DNA from: Ascaris suum
Lineage: Eukaryota; Nematoda; Chromadorea; Rhabditida; Ascarididae
Direction of reading: 5' to 3'
Length of the DNA: 64,000 nt
Assembly: GCA_013433145.1 (NCBI GenBank)
Contig: CM024187.1
Span: 22,102,826 to 22,166,825, forward strand
Below are positions 1-11,967 of the stretch, piece by piece. The position numbers were made by a program, and so were the translations under genes. Each line of letters begins with the position of its first letter. The first letter of the stretch is position 1. The notes beneath the pieces are model-generated. The model ran no database searches. It worked only from the letters and a program-made list of their open reading frames with translations, and was not told the DNA's origin.

Positions 1-291
1 CGTTTCACTCGTGAAGGGAATTTTGTTCTCTACAGTGTTCCTTGCTCATCCCCTCAAAACATTGTTTCAAGGAGCGGGAATTAAATGGAATCCGCCTTGA
101 CGAAATCGGGGCATTCAAAAACTGCAGAATTCATTCTATGCTTCTCCATTCCCTCGTTAATCTGGAGCCCATGTGTTATTCACTTCAGGATTCAGAAACT
201 CTCATGCATCTAGAAGCTATTGCCACTCTACCTTGAATCGCTCTGTTGTGGATGTGAGATATGAATTTTAATTAATGATCGTGGCTTTAAG

Positions 292-2231
292 AGTGACGCT
301 GATAAAGATAGCAGCGACGATAGCAAAGATGAGGACGAAATGAATCAAGAGGATGAAAACTCTCTGGAGATCGAAATCGACGATCTGCGTGAATACTTAG
401 AAAACTTGTTGCTTGATATCCTTCATGTGAGTGCTTCTGAATCTTCACATTGCACTTTCATGCTGTCTTTTAGCGGGATCGGGTCAATATTATTGCAAAA
501 TAGCATTATTCCTAGTCATTGGACCATTGACTGTGATGGGGGTTATCGTTATTGTTGTTTCATGAGAGTGCAAGCATGAGAATTTTCTTCCTTTCTTATT
601 CTCAATTCTTAATATGTTCACGACTTTGTGATATGTTCTCACCTACATGAAGTCTCGAATTGTTACATTCTTCCTGTGCTTGCGGCCATCTCAGCTTTAC
701 TTGTTCAGCTGCAGTAAAAAAATTAGGGCGCGTTGCATTGTCTGAGGTCAGGAGGTGTCGTTGGCAAACCAAATTTCTTTTAGGTCACCTTGAAACTTTT
801 AAAGCGATCGAAATAGAGAGGAAAAATGTAACTCGCTATTATAGCGTGTTCATTAAACGGCTCAGCAAAGCCAGACGGGTCCAGAATAGTTAATGGGGTT
901 TTACTCACGGACCAAACGTTTCTTTTACTTCGCTTCGCCTCAGCTCGAGGTCTTCAGTGGCTGCAGTTATAAATCATCTCTACAGCTATATTTACAAGCC
1001 TGCGTTACCGAAAAGGAGGTGTAGGAGCGTCATCCCGAAGTGAACGTTTTTCCATTGCGTGCCGTGGCAAGTCGTAAAAGTGTTTCGCCGACATCTTGAA
1101 GATTCGTTCATTGTGAAGGGCGGTTATTGAAGAGATGGGTGGTGCGAAGTTTTGCAAGACGACGAGTTGCCGCCTAAAGGTGCTTATGATTCGGTGAAAG
1201 CGATTGAGAGCTTGGGAAATACAGTTTCCGCAAATGAAATACAGTTTTCTTTAGTATTTCTGAAGATGAAACCTTGTCACTATGGTGCTATTGCGTTGTG
1301 TGATATAGAACACCGAATGACTTCTAGCAATGCGTTCGATTATTTCAGAAGTTCACTGTAAAGCTCACAGAATATATCGTCGTTTGTGATTCCAAAGGAA
1401 AGGACTTCAATACGAGCTGGTACAAGTATTTCACTGATCGGTTCAGGGGCTTCTTCTTGAAGGTGCACTTTAATTTGCTTATTTCCACTCAACTTTTGAA
1501 ACATGTAACGAGTTTTTAGGATTTATTGAGTGCTCCAATGAGCATTCTGCCATGCGTTTTTCCGAACATCTTGAAGGTGGTGCATTGTGATTTCGAGTTG
1601 CGTCATAATCATTAGTGGTGTTTTGTCCTCTTTCGTCTTTACCGTAACATTAATCAACAAAATTGTTTGAAAACCTAAATTACAAGGGTGACATTTGCAA
1701 TTCATAACTGTACAGTTAACAGATTTTTTTAGCAAATGGATGACAAAAGTCAGTATGGTGAAAACAGATAAGGAGGAGAATGGAGGGTAAGGGGGAAAAT
1801 GGATGGCTCATTGCAATGTTTTAGGGTACTTTTCCACTCTAAAACATTGCACTGAAGTAGAAATGCAAATCATCCTCTAAAATACGTTAGAAATATGGAA
1901 ACGCGTTTAAAATTTTTCATGGTATTTGACATGAGTGATTCCCAAATGCAAAATCTGATACGGAGTGAAAGGATTTTCTTGGCAGTTGCGCTCTTCATCC
2001 TACTGTTTAAAGCTTTGCCACAGTCTGTAAAAAGTTCAGGATTGCGTGTGGGCGCAGAATTACTAGTGTACCATTGCTATGTGAGAAATGCGCTAAGCAG
2101 TTGAGCTGTTTCAGAATTGGAGAGAGATGTTCGAGTTCAGCGAAACTATCGAGAAGAAACTCTTCAAAGCGCAAGCAATTGACGCACAGGTTATGGAAAG
2201 TTACACGATGTTCGTCTCACTTGGAAGTTGA
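292..2231 (+). CDS. 3' end of an unidentified plus-strand gene entering from the left edge
   Basis: Exons with good borders and matching phase 0: 1349-1462 (TTTCAG acceptor, AAG/GTGCAC donor; reads LTEYIVVCDSKGKDFNTSWY then KYFTDRFRGFFLK), 1520-1576 (TTTTTAG acceptor; DLLSAPMSILPCVFPNILK). Two alternative last exons follow, both in phase 0: 1733-1771 (13 codons, TAA) or 2115-2231 (starting NWREMFEFSETIEKKLFKAQ, TGA). An earlier exon, 292-411, is acidic (DSSDDSKDEDEMNQEDENSL) followed by IDDLREYLENLLLDIL and ends CAT/GTGAGT in phase 0. Acidic stretch plus short amphipathic helix resembles the tail of HEAT-repeat transport proteins such as importin-9, but the following exons do not match, so no name is given. 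Exons between 411 and 1349, and upstream, are not resolved. Confidence 0.5.
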
Positions 2232-5030
2232 TCATTTCCTCATTTTTTTGTGTAATATTCGGCTGTTTTCATTGGCCTGTTTTAATGAGCATTTTTGTTT
2301 GATTCTTAATATTATGTTTCTACAAATGAGCTGTGAAATGATGTTCTTCAAAAAGGAATGCCATGTCCGTGAACGTTTTTTTAAATATATATATGGGGTT
2401 ACGCGGTTTGTTGATTCTATTGTCTTGGATCCCCAATAATATTTCTTGTTTAGCAATGCATTTTCGCAATCTCGCAATATCCTTTCTCATCTTATTTTGT
2501 TGTTTTTGCTGTGATTAGTATTATCATTACTGTACTATGAGGACGACTGTTACTGTTGTTGTTATCATCGTATTCGTTACGTGCTGATATATTTAACAAA
2601 TTTTCAAACTAGTTGCGGGTAGTTGAAAGAGAGAGATGGGAACTTTTATTTCGCAAGGTTCAGTCCATTATTCCTATTATTTTTTCGTGCTGTGTCTATG
2701 AAAAATTCAGTTGGCGTGCACTGTCTTATCACAGTGAATAGAGCATATACCCTTATGGTTGCATTTTAGGGAAGGGTAAAGAAAGAATGTAAATTCGACA
2801 TACTTCTCCACCGGTAGGTGATGTACGTTTCACCTCAGTATTGTCCACTTCCAGGTTTTTTTTTCCTGTTTTTCCAGTGTTTTCAGTAATTTATCTCATT
2901 TGGATGCATCGGTTTTGATATAATTCGTTCTTTTGTATGGCTTTGATCATGTTGTAAAGTTGGTTAGTATATTTTATGATATTATTAAAGTCGGTTCTAT
3001 GCAGCGTAATATTTTGAATGCAGCTCCGTCTTCAAACGGTCAAATAATTTGTATGGTTTGTGTAAACGACGATTAAAGTAGAAAGCGTTCGCTCAGCGTG
3101 AGGCACTCATGAAGTTTATCACATCGTTGCCAATATACAGCACATAAGTTATTAGAAGGAAACCTCTGGAGATGCTATTCCTTCTTAAACAACGATAATG
3201 ACGGTAAGCATAATATAGAGCAATCGCAAACAACTGAGGCATTGGGATGGCGCAAATTGTTAGCAGTATTCATGAACAACTCTCAAAGAGGCGCATGAAT
3301 GAACCGTATTTTCGCTCATTGTTGGGACTTCCGCTTTCAGAGGGTCATTCTCGCCTCAAATGTATCGCTTCATGCTAGAATCCAGCGGTTCTCAGCTACT
3401 TGTATCCATAGGGAGCGGCTGTTGGGTGTTTGACATCTGACATTTTTTGCAGGAAACTGAGGTAAGGGCAGATTTCCTTATGTTTGAGCGTTTTCGTACA
3501 ATTTGTGAATGAGAGCTGTGAGTGCTAGCTGAGCGGGCGTTTCGCTTGACGTTAGAAGCTGAACGCAGCGGCGTGAAGAGTATCAGCCATTCGGACCGCA
3601 AACACCGTCGAGTACGGATTTAACAGTACTAACGTGTGTACAGTGTTCTCTTAACTAGAACAACGAACACAAATACCCATTTACTGGGGTAAGTGTGGAG
3701 GGAGGATGATGACGACCTACGGGTTCATTGGTGCTGAAGGTTTACCGGAAGGGAGATGCCGAACGATGTGGCGAATTTCGCAAAACTCCAGAAATGTTTT
3801 TCGAACGCACCGCGGGAAGGGTGGTGAAGAAAGCAGCAAATTGGGCACATTCAAGTCACAGGTTTGTTGGATGGATTTTTCAGTGATGTCCAGCGCAAGA
3901 TGAAAAAAATCAAAAGGTGCTTTTTCGCGTCTCGTATATCGATGGCATCGTTGATTTCGAACATCCTTCAAAATAAGAAATAATAGAGGAACAATGCAAA
4001 AAGAATTATGTTGATTACAACTAAAGCGCACACACTGTACCCGCTCGCTCGAAGATGATACCGTCCGTTGAAGTATTGCACTGAAAACAGCTGATAAGTA
4101 TATAATACGAAAGTGTCGGCTTGCACTCCTCGTGCTATTACAGACGAAATTAATCGCTCTTGTTAACCACTTGAACCAAATCTCCAGTTTTGCAAAGGTA
4201 ATGGCTCTTAGGCAAGAGGTACAGTCCACTTTTGCGGACGTGCATTACTGCGATCTGTGTGTGCGGTAGTTTCAAATACTAGGGACAGCTGAGACTACGC
4301 GTACGAAACCTGGTACACGTAGCCTACGTCTAAAGTTTGTGGTGTGTGTATTGGGGGGGGGGGGGGAGGGGGAAGAGGAGAGTGGACATTTTCAAGCCGC
4401 AACCCAGCAAGAATAGGTAAGCTGCATTTTCCTCTACTTTTGGGCGATGACCGTGTTTCCCTGAACCGCGCAAAATCGTAGTAGTTTTACCCATTCCGGC
4501 GGGATGCCCTCTATACTTTCAAATTCATCCATCCAGCTGCAAAAGAGTACTTAAATCTGTGCTGCAAATTTTAGTTCGCATCAGATTATTTAAGTAGGTC
4601 ACCACTGCACAACTGTCCCGGTTTTTTTTTGGTTATTTGTAGGCGATTCAAACGGTGGTAGATTTGGTACAAAAAACTGTGAAGAAGTGTCAGCCTTTCT
4701 AGCACTCCTTCCCGCTTATTTTTTCCAGAAGTCTTAGCAAACAAAATAGTTGTGGCGCGAATTAAATCCAGAAAGCCTGGACTATGTCAGCTAGTATTAA
4801 TGACTTTCTTCTGTACTGGCGTTCAGCTAATGCTATCAACTTCCTGTTCTTTGGAAACGGGTTACTTTCGCTTCCTCTATAATTTTCTTACGACCGAGAA
4901 GGTCACGAATTGAAGTCACTTGAAGAACTTTTAGAAGAGGCAGTATACACTCCTTCAAATTTCTACTATCGAAAGAAAAGCTCTATGACAAGAAAAGAAT
5001 TTGGAGTCATTTGTGATTTCGTCTTCATCA
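2232..5030. other. Gap without supported genes
   Basis: Contains a 170-codon minus-strand ORF (3717-4229) without recognisable motifs, and a 14-base G run at 4353-4366 followed by AGGGGG. I see no paired splice sites or known gene. Confidence 0.4.
4353..4366. repeat. 14-base G homopolymer
   Basis: G run followed by AGGGGGAAGAGGAGAG in a gene-free stretch. Confidence 0.75.
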
Positions 5031-5988
5031 TCAGCGATTCGCACGCACATCATCTAAAATATCGCTTCGTTGTGGCAACTTAACGACAATCCGCCTGCAC
5101 TGACCGATTTACGCGAACTAGGCTCCACAATATGATGCAGTAAGCTTACGGTGCTCCCAGAAGGTTCGGCCATTTTGTGCGAGACGGTCATCGCATCTGT
5201 CTTTCCAGTCGCTGGCCACTGATCGAGTGAGGGCGGCCGACCAAAGTTCATACGGCTTCTGCTCAGTTTCGATTTTTCCGTCGACTAGTCGTCGTCCATC
5301 TTTGGTGTAAGTGACTTTCCTTTTGTTCTGCACAAAATTTACACCTTTCAAGTTTCGTAGAATTGTCTGTTGTGAAACAATGTTGGAAAAAGAATGGCAA
5401 AAAGAATATGAAATGATATTTGCAAGCAAGAAAGTGCGACTTGGCGCTCAGGTCTTACTGTTTGTTCGTTTCGCGCATTAATACCTACTTTTTTAAAAGG
5501 TGAAAACACGCATTATTTAGTTAGAGCACTATTATAATCTCTCGTTTAGGGGAGATCGGTATTTATATTATTCACTTCATTTAATAAATTTCTGAATGGC
5601 CTCAAAGCAAGTTCTAATTAAATGAGTTTTTATTATCTTTTGAAAAAGTATACTATCGGCATTCTCGTAATATAGAAGATATATCTTAAAGTGTCTATCA
5701 TTTGAACTCGCTTATAATGTTTTCACATCCATCATATGCACATTTGTCTTGTGTAAATTTGCGCACCTCCAAGAAAAACTTTTAACGCTGTTTTTTTCTT
5801 TTTTTGTAAACTTAGACGCTATTGTTGACCTTTCTTGACTTATTGAATCGGCTTACCACAGTGGCATTTTTGAATATTTCCTCTCCACCTTTCCGTTTCG
5901 ATCTCTGAAACTCGTTCATAGAAGATGGATCAATTGGACTGTTGAATACGTGAATCATCTCGAAGTTGCGCGCTTGGCAAAACACAGC
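5031..5988 (-). CDS. Small unidentified gene, three exons
   Basis: Minus-strand exons 5857-5988, 5150-5327 and 5031-5053 join in phases 0 and 1; acceptors are TTTCAG, GTGCAG and TTTTAG, and both donors are GTAAGC. The product is about 100 residues from the ATG at 5958, or 110 if an upstream exon exists. It reads [20 protein letters not shown] early, then [40 protein letters not shown] and WEHHDVRANR at the stop. It is polar, with no signal peptide or membrane segment; composition and splice quality argue for a real soluble protein. The first acceptor could be a trans-splice site, since only 30 nt separate it from the first ATG. No family recognised. The last exon (23 nt) is the least certain part. 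Confidence 0.5.
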
Positions 5989-8331
5989 CTGAAACGAAAG
6001 TCTTTCATATAAGGTAAGCCATTTATTCTTTTTTTTTTTTAAATTTCTCGATCGAAATATTATAAACATAAGTAGGCGACGCTCCTTGAATATCTAATAA
6101 TGCGAAACACAGAAAGCACCTAGCTTCATGATGAAATTCAATTATATTCGCTTGAAATACTTTCTCATCTCATTAATTTGCATGAAAACTGAGTGAGCCT
6201 ATTTTCAAGTGTTGTTGAATTTACTCAGAAAACGGCTAATGTATATTAATGTTGCCGCTGAAAAGTGTTGATGCGAATGCTGCATAGTCTTCGAAAGATA
6301 GTGACTTAAGAGCGACAATATTTGGCGCTCGAAGATGGATTTCATTTGCGCCGAATTTCGTATCGAGCATAACGCTGAGTTTCTTTTCCTTCAACATTTA
6401 AACTATTTTCGACTAGAAAATTTTCCTCTTGTTTTTATTCGAGATCTTGGTGCTCGACACAAACATCCATCTTGCTCATCTTTTACTGTTTCAAAAACTT
6501 TTAAAGCTTAGCCTATTCAATCATTATTTATTCTCAGCACTTAAATTGCCATACTTCATACTGTAGGATTCGATTCAAACGTACCATAATATACTGTAGA
6601 ACCTCATAAACAAATGAAAAAATGGCACATGTTCGTTAAAAACTGATGTGTGCTTTAGTGGAATGTCCCAACCATAGGTGTGCGCTAGAGCTAGGTTGTA
6701 GATTGGAGTTAGGGTTAAGAATGAGGTGAGCAAGGGATCAGGAGAAGGGCATGGACTGGATGAATGCAGAGTACGGGGATTAAGTGATAATAAGAGTTTG
6801 GTTTGGTTTGGTTTAGGGCGTAGATTGGGTACAGACTTGGAGGTCTATGCGCGATTAATGTGCTGCCATGATTTGAGGACACGCTTTTGGTAAGGAGGAA
6901 ATGTGGACCAACTCAGAACATGGTAATAGTACTTAAATGTGTGGAGTGATGACCGAGCAGCAAGAATAACTTCCTTCTTTCATAGTGAATAACCAAGTCG
7001 GAAGGTGTCAAATCGCATTAGCATTCTGCCTTTAGAATAGCGTGGACATACTCTTTTAGGCTCAGTATCGTTTTAGAATCGTCAGCTTGATAGTGTGAAC
7101 ATTCGTAGATGAAATGACTGAGAACTTCGAAACTCTTCAATGAGACATGGTTGATGCATGGAGGTCCTTTCTTTCAGCCCTTCTGACGAAGTTGTTTGTC
7201 ACTTATTGTTGGAAAAGACAATCCAGCCAGTGCAACAAGGGGGTTATTTTGAGAACATCGGATCGACTTGTGGAAGGATTAGTAGGTGGCCTTTCCGTAA
7301 CGGCTCTTGGGCTATTCTTTTTACTCCTTTCTTGGCTGGTGATCGCCTGGACCACCACCATACGTCCACCGCCGATAGACAGAGGAGTGACCAGTGCAGG
7401 ACAAGGGTGACCGAAGGAGATAATAGGAGCCACTTTCCAATGAACAAATTGCTCCTCGATCTTGCAGACGTATGGTGGAATTGCATTTGGGTTGGCGAGC
7501 AGCCGCTCATGCTTCTACATCAGAAAGTTGTTGCGGTTATTCAAAGAGCAACGCTTTTTAAATTATTATTGAAAAAGTTGTCTGGTCAGGCAGACAGGTT
7601 CCTTCATGCGTTTGATCGATGAGGCATTTTGTCTTGTTGGCAATGAAAGCGCATGAAGGGAAAGAACGTGACGGCATTATCACATAGTCACATTCGACGG
7701 GATAAATACGACAGTTACGAGAACGGAACGACTATGAAATCCAGAAATTGATGAAGCACGTTAGCGAAGAGCAAGCCTGTAGACAACTTTTTGGGCGGCA
7801 GATCATGCCAGCCGCATTACTGATTAAAGAACAACGCCGTTTACGACAACAGCTAGCTTGAATTACGCGCAACAACTGCAGTATATACAGCCAGCTCGTC
7901 TAATTGCCAGCGAAGATTACATCAGCACGCGTGCGAAGGTCACCGCTTCTGTTATTGCTACCATTAATTCGTTTATATATTTATTTGTTCTCGTTGAATA
8001 TTATAGTGGATCCTATTGGAAAAACTACTTAATCGAATCTTATAGTATATACGATCGGTAGGAATTACTGCCTTCCAAAGAGAGGATTCAAAGATCTCAC
8101 AACATGATTTGAGAAGGACGTTTATGGATGAAGTCTAAAACTCTCTGAAATCGTTAGCTCTCATTACGTTATTGTGCTTTACCTCTAAAAAAACTGGAAA
8201 AATGAGCATTATATGTATTTATGCACTCTTTTATCCTCTTTTTGTTTTGTTTTGCTTTGCTTCTTTTAGCCGTATGTATATTGGAAAGCACTTTGTTCTG
8301 ATGTGGCGCCTTACATGTCAACTTTTCTTGA
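5989..8331. other. Gap or intron, no supported genes
   Basis: Contains a small TTTGG repeat at 6797-6815. 7147-7622 is GC-richer with open frames on both strands, none with a known motif. It may be the upstream intron of the 5.0-6.0 kb minus-strand gene. Confidence 0.35.
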
Positions 8332-8577
8332 TTAAGTGAAAAAGTAGTGCACTTGTTGATTGCAAGTGTAATTAGGTAATCGAGAAGTTGATAAAATTTT
8401 GTTGCTATAAGGAAGGGGTGTGACATCTTTCCGGTTCCACTTTCGTAAGTGAATCATGTCAGCTGCAAAGTAAACGCATATGAGTCCAAGTAAGACGACT
8501 GCGAACAAAAGTCTCAAGGATTTAGCAATATCTGCAAGAACATTTGATAGGCAATCTAAAATGTGATACATGCCCAT
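8332..8577 (-). CDS. Possible 5' exon of a type II membrane protein
   Basis: A minus-strand open frame from ATG 8577 encodes a short cytoplasmic start, the membrane helix LLFAVVLLGLICVYFAADMI, a basic flank (HLRKWNRK) and a lumen-like stretch with an NYT glycosylation sequon. It can end at a donor CAA/GTGCAC (about 8356, phase 0) or at TAA 8332. Phase 0 would fit the acceptor at 5988 of the small gene downstream, but joining them is only a guess. An internal TTCTTGCAG could also act as an acceptor. This is the topology of Golgi glycosyltransferase first exons, but no enzyme motif is present. Confidence 0.3.
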   Translation of the reverse strand: MGMYHILDCLSNVLADIAKSLRLLFAVVLLGLICVYFAADMIHLRKWNRKDVTPLPYSNKILSTSRLPNYTCNQQVHYFFT

Positions 8578-9169
8578 CGTAAATTAAAACACTTTGAACA
8601 TATCAAACCATAGTTGAATATTTAAATCGTTCAAAGGCGAGTTAGTGCGCCATTTTCAGGACGCTATCAGCGATCATTTGCGATTATCGTGAGTGTAAGG
8701 GAAAAAGCAAGGGACTGCAAGTGCAGAGCATGTTTTCTAAAGCTTGCTGTTTATTTCCGTTCTTTTTTTTGGCTGAATTAAATCGTCTATCTAGTATGCC
8801 TCTTCTGCAATCGTGATAAAAAGTTGTAATGCCTTTATAACTAACGTGCAGTGTATAATGAACAGATACATGCAGAGAACCATTTCTTTATTGTTGAATT
8901 TTCGGTGAAAAACCACTTAACGACCAAACACTACAAAGCGGCAAGCAAATGTAAATGAATACACAAAAGTGCGACATTAACTGCTGCATAATTCATCTCA
9001 AATTTGATGAAAGTGGTACAGAATTTGATCGCAATGACCGATGGAATTGCAACTTGCTGGCTAATACTTCCGATGGATGGGACGATCGGTCTAAAATCAC
9101 ACGGGTGGAACCACACACAGACAAGTTTCATTTTTGGGCAATTATATTCTGGCGTTCTCTGGTTCTGAA

Positions 9170-9835
9170 ATGATCAATGAAACACTACATATCGACTGAA
9201 GAATTAGTCGATATGATTACCTGGCTACCTATTGCAGCGATTACGGAAGAAATGAGGACCTCTCTATATGAGACGTGACGAACATATGAGACGAGGACCT
9301 ACTAAAGTTTCATTTGAAGAATCGCCAAAACGCCGAGAAATTGGAACAAAATTGACGGCGCTAAATGCGAGCAGATGCAGTGTGGAATTTACTATTGCAG
9401 TAAGCAAGTAACTATCATTGGCCAGCTGCCAAGTGAAAAATAACTCGGCACAAATTGAACTGCTTCAAGCAAGACGAGTAATATGATATTGAAATATGCC
9501 AATGTGGATTTAACTGACAATAAGTTCTATACAGTAAACAATGATAAATAACTCAAATAACTGCACTTTACGAAGATATGGCAAAAGCTGTCAATGCAGT
9601 TATGATGCATCTTTTGTTATGAACGTTGGACGTGAAAACACGGAAATTTACATATTTATGGGGGCAATTATAGCACTATATTGGGAAGAAGTGGAGAAAA
9701 CTGGAGATGTGATGGCTTCAAGCAGACCCATAAGCCTAGATGGGAACAGCGCAAAATAATCGCTTTCTGCTTTAGAAGAGCTCATCGTGAACGCGGAAAA
9801 TGCGAATGGCCGTAACGTTAACGGAAAGATGCAAG
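9170..9835 (+). pseudogene. Decayed coding segment, unknown family
   Basis: One plus-strand frame reads as protein-like sequence broken by about ten stops (for example EELVDMITWLPIAAITEEM near 9195-9255, DGAKCEQMQCGIYYCSKQV near 9350-9410, and a Trp/Cys/Lys-rich stretch containing WRCDGFKQTHKPRWEQRK near 9690-9745). The last resembles the spacing of a FLYWCH or similar zinc-binding motif, only loosely. The stop density rules out a working gene; a relic of a mobile element or dead gene is the simplest reading. Confidence 0.35.
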
Positions 9836-10009
9836 TCTTAAGGATTGATTTCTATAACTTCGAAGGTCTCTGCACAGGCGGCTGTGGTTGGTGACAATAA
9901 ATTTCGGCATCACATTCTTATTTTATAGCGAAAATGAATTTCATCGTGCCACATGATGTGACACTAACGGTCGAGTGCTAAAAACTCATCATCACTCGCA
10001 TCAGCGAAA

Positions 10010-10405
10010 ATGTCACAAAAACTGACAGAAGAAGAAAGTGAAAAACAAAAAGAGTACCGGGAGCAAGTAAAAAAATTCGAATGTGAATGGCGAGCAGTGA
10101 CATATCTGTGTGGCTATTGTGAGTAGCATAAGTGCAGTAACAAAACGGCCATCAAAAGGAGCATTAAAAGCCCAAACTTTTATTATGTTGGATCCGAATT
10201 TGGAGAATATACTATATGGCCTCAGATGAACCCCTTTGAAGCAGCAGTTTTTGAGGAAACTATAATACTGGTATAAGTGGATGCAGGAATATGTGATAGA
10301 CGTTAACACAGAGGACGATATTACTCTTTTCGTGGGGAGTGATAAAAGAAAAAGCAAAACGAGATCAACCTTTCCTCTTTATAGAAGAGGGCGTAAGAAA
10401 CTGTA
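10010..10405 (+). pseudogene. Decayed coding segment ending near an AATAAA, unknown family
   Basis: From ATG 10010 the frame reads 38 codons (MSQKLTEEESEKQKEYREQV onwards), meets TAG at 10124, then continues in the same frame for 46 codons, including FYYVGSEFGEYTIWPQMNPF. A shift of frame around 10272 leads to WMQEYVIDVNTEDDITLFVG and ends with a basic tail (RRGRKKL) at a TAG (10403-10405); AATAAA follows at about 10412. One stop and one shift in about 130 codons with otherwise protein-like composition suggest a fairly recent loss, or an assembly error in a living gene. I recognise no family. Confidence 0.4.
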
Positions 10406-11275
10406 GAAAGAAATAAAGATTGCCAATAAACCTTGGTCTTTCGGCTCATTCCCATTATCTCTAAAAATTTCCAACTCATTTTGTCCGTCAATCTATAAAT
10501 TGCTGTCCTGCCGCATCCAGTGAAGAAGTGTTGTGTCTAGCGAGAGGTGCTCGGAAATTGCTCGAAAAAAACCACCCGAAAATTGTAAAAGATCTTGCCT
10601 TCCATTTCGCTTCCACTTTTAAGTCCATAGAGAATTCACCTGCTCTTGTCTTGCGGAATTTCTGTACTATTTCGGTAGTCAGTAGCAGAGTTTCTTGCCT
10701 ATAACTCTGGTTTCGCAATATTTCAAGGATCTCGACCCCTTAACTGCCCTTCCAAGTTTTATGCTTCCCGTAAGTCTCTACTTCGAAGAGAAATCTATCC
10801 CTGCAGTGGCATTTTTTGCTAGCTAAAGTGACAGTAAGGAGAGATCATCAAAAGGTGGAATAAATTTGGATGTTCTGAGGAACACATGCTTGGCATTAGT
10901 TCCAAAAGTGGCATGCCAAGCACTGTTTTAAGCCAAAATATTTGACGGGTTGAGTGATTTCGTTTTTCCTAAATTATGACGTGATATTATCAGAGAGCAC
11001 ATATTCTTACATATATAAACTTACTCGTACTAAAATGTTTTCCAAGTTTTCTTTATGTAAACGATGTGTAAATGATGAAGTGCAGCAGTGCTTATATTAG
11101 CACTAATGTAAACGGTAGTGACTAATAAAACAGTTTAATGAGATAAAGCATCGACCACCCTGCAACATAAACAGTTTTGCAATACGACACTACTATTATT
11201 AGTGGTACCGTATACTATCCCTCAGCAGAAAGTATAGACGAATATACGTCAACATGCGTTAAGGACGGCGACTAC

Positions 11276-11825
11276 CAATAGAGGGATTTTGAGGAGGTGA
11301 CGAATGAATAAAAAGCAGGAGTTTGTGAATGGGGTTCATGCCGTGTACATATAACAATGGACACCAAGGTGTATAGAGCAACATTCAGAGGTGCTGACAA
11401 GGGAACGGTTGCACGAAGCAAGTGGTGGATGGCATATGGAATGTCATGAGAGGATCGGCTTGGAACCAAAGAGCGAGAGTACGTAATGAAGTGATATCAA
11501 ATCGTCCGTGGCAATAAGCCAACAAAACAGTGATTTATCGGATATAAGTTTCACCTCGATGAGCAAGTGCTTGAATCGAATTTACTTTTGAAGGCACACT
11601 GAGAAGAAACGTATCGACCAAAAATTCATTTGTGTAAATTTAACAAGAAGAATCGAACGCTACAAATAGATGTGAAACGATGATGAAATTGAGTGGAAGA
11701 AGCCAGCGATGATGCCAGAAATGGTGACAGTCGACGAAAATACTGCTATCATCTTTGAGAAAGGGCTCGCTGCTCGTTCAGTTCGGGAATTGAGAAATAT
11801 GCATTGGGCGGTGCCATCACGATGA
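11276..11825 (+). pseudogene. Decayed coding segment with repeated in-frame TGA codons
   Basis: One frame is coding-like for about 135 codons, interrupted by TAA 11309 and TGA at 11447, 11492, 11531 and 11600, ending at TGA TGA 11681-11686. Readable pieces include FIGYKFHLDEQVLE, SNLLLKAH and YRPKIHLCKFNKKNRTLQID. A shift to another frame then gives EIEWKKPAMMPEMVTVDENT and AIIFEKGLAARSVRELRNMH before TGA 11823. Family unknown. It probably belongs to the same relic as the neighbouring segments. Confidence 0.38.
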
Positions 11826-11967
11826 GAATTAATTTCATTTGACAAGCGCAAACCCGTCGTTGATCGATTGATCAACAACTAAGAGCTGCGTTAAACCACG
11901 CTACTCTCGAATATGCGACGCCCCGTCTTCTGTGCGTCTTCCAGTGTTAATAATGAACGTATAACGA

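Noticed and set aside
1040..1590. Similar words (ACATCTTGAAG...CATTGTGA) at about 1088 and 1567, suggesting a duplicated exon
   Set aside because: Similarity covers under 20 bases on either side of a gap and the first copy is not in an open coding frame.
3717..4229. 170-codon minus-strand ORF, the longest simple ORF in the left part
   Set aside because: No domain, no splice context and uneven composition; such a length is expected by chance in 64 kb.
6797..6815. TTTGG/TTAGGG-like words suggesting an internal telomere repeat
   Set aside because: Only about three or four TTTGG units; no TTAGGC array as expected for nematode telomeres.
7147..7622. Overlapping long ORFs on both strands in a GC-richer patch
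   Set aside because: No transposase, polymerase or other motif in any frame; open frames follow from local composition.
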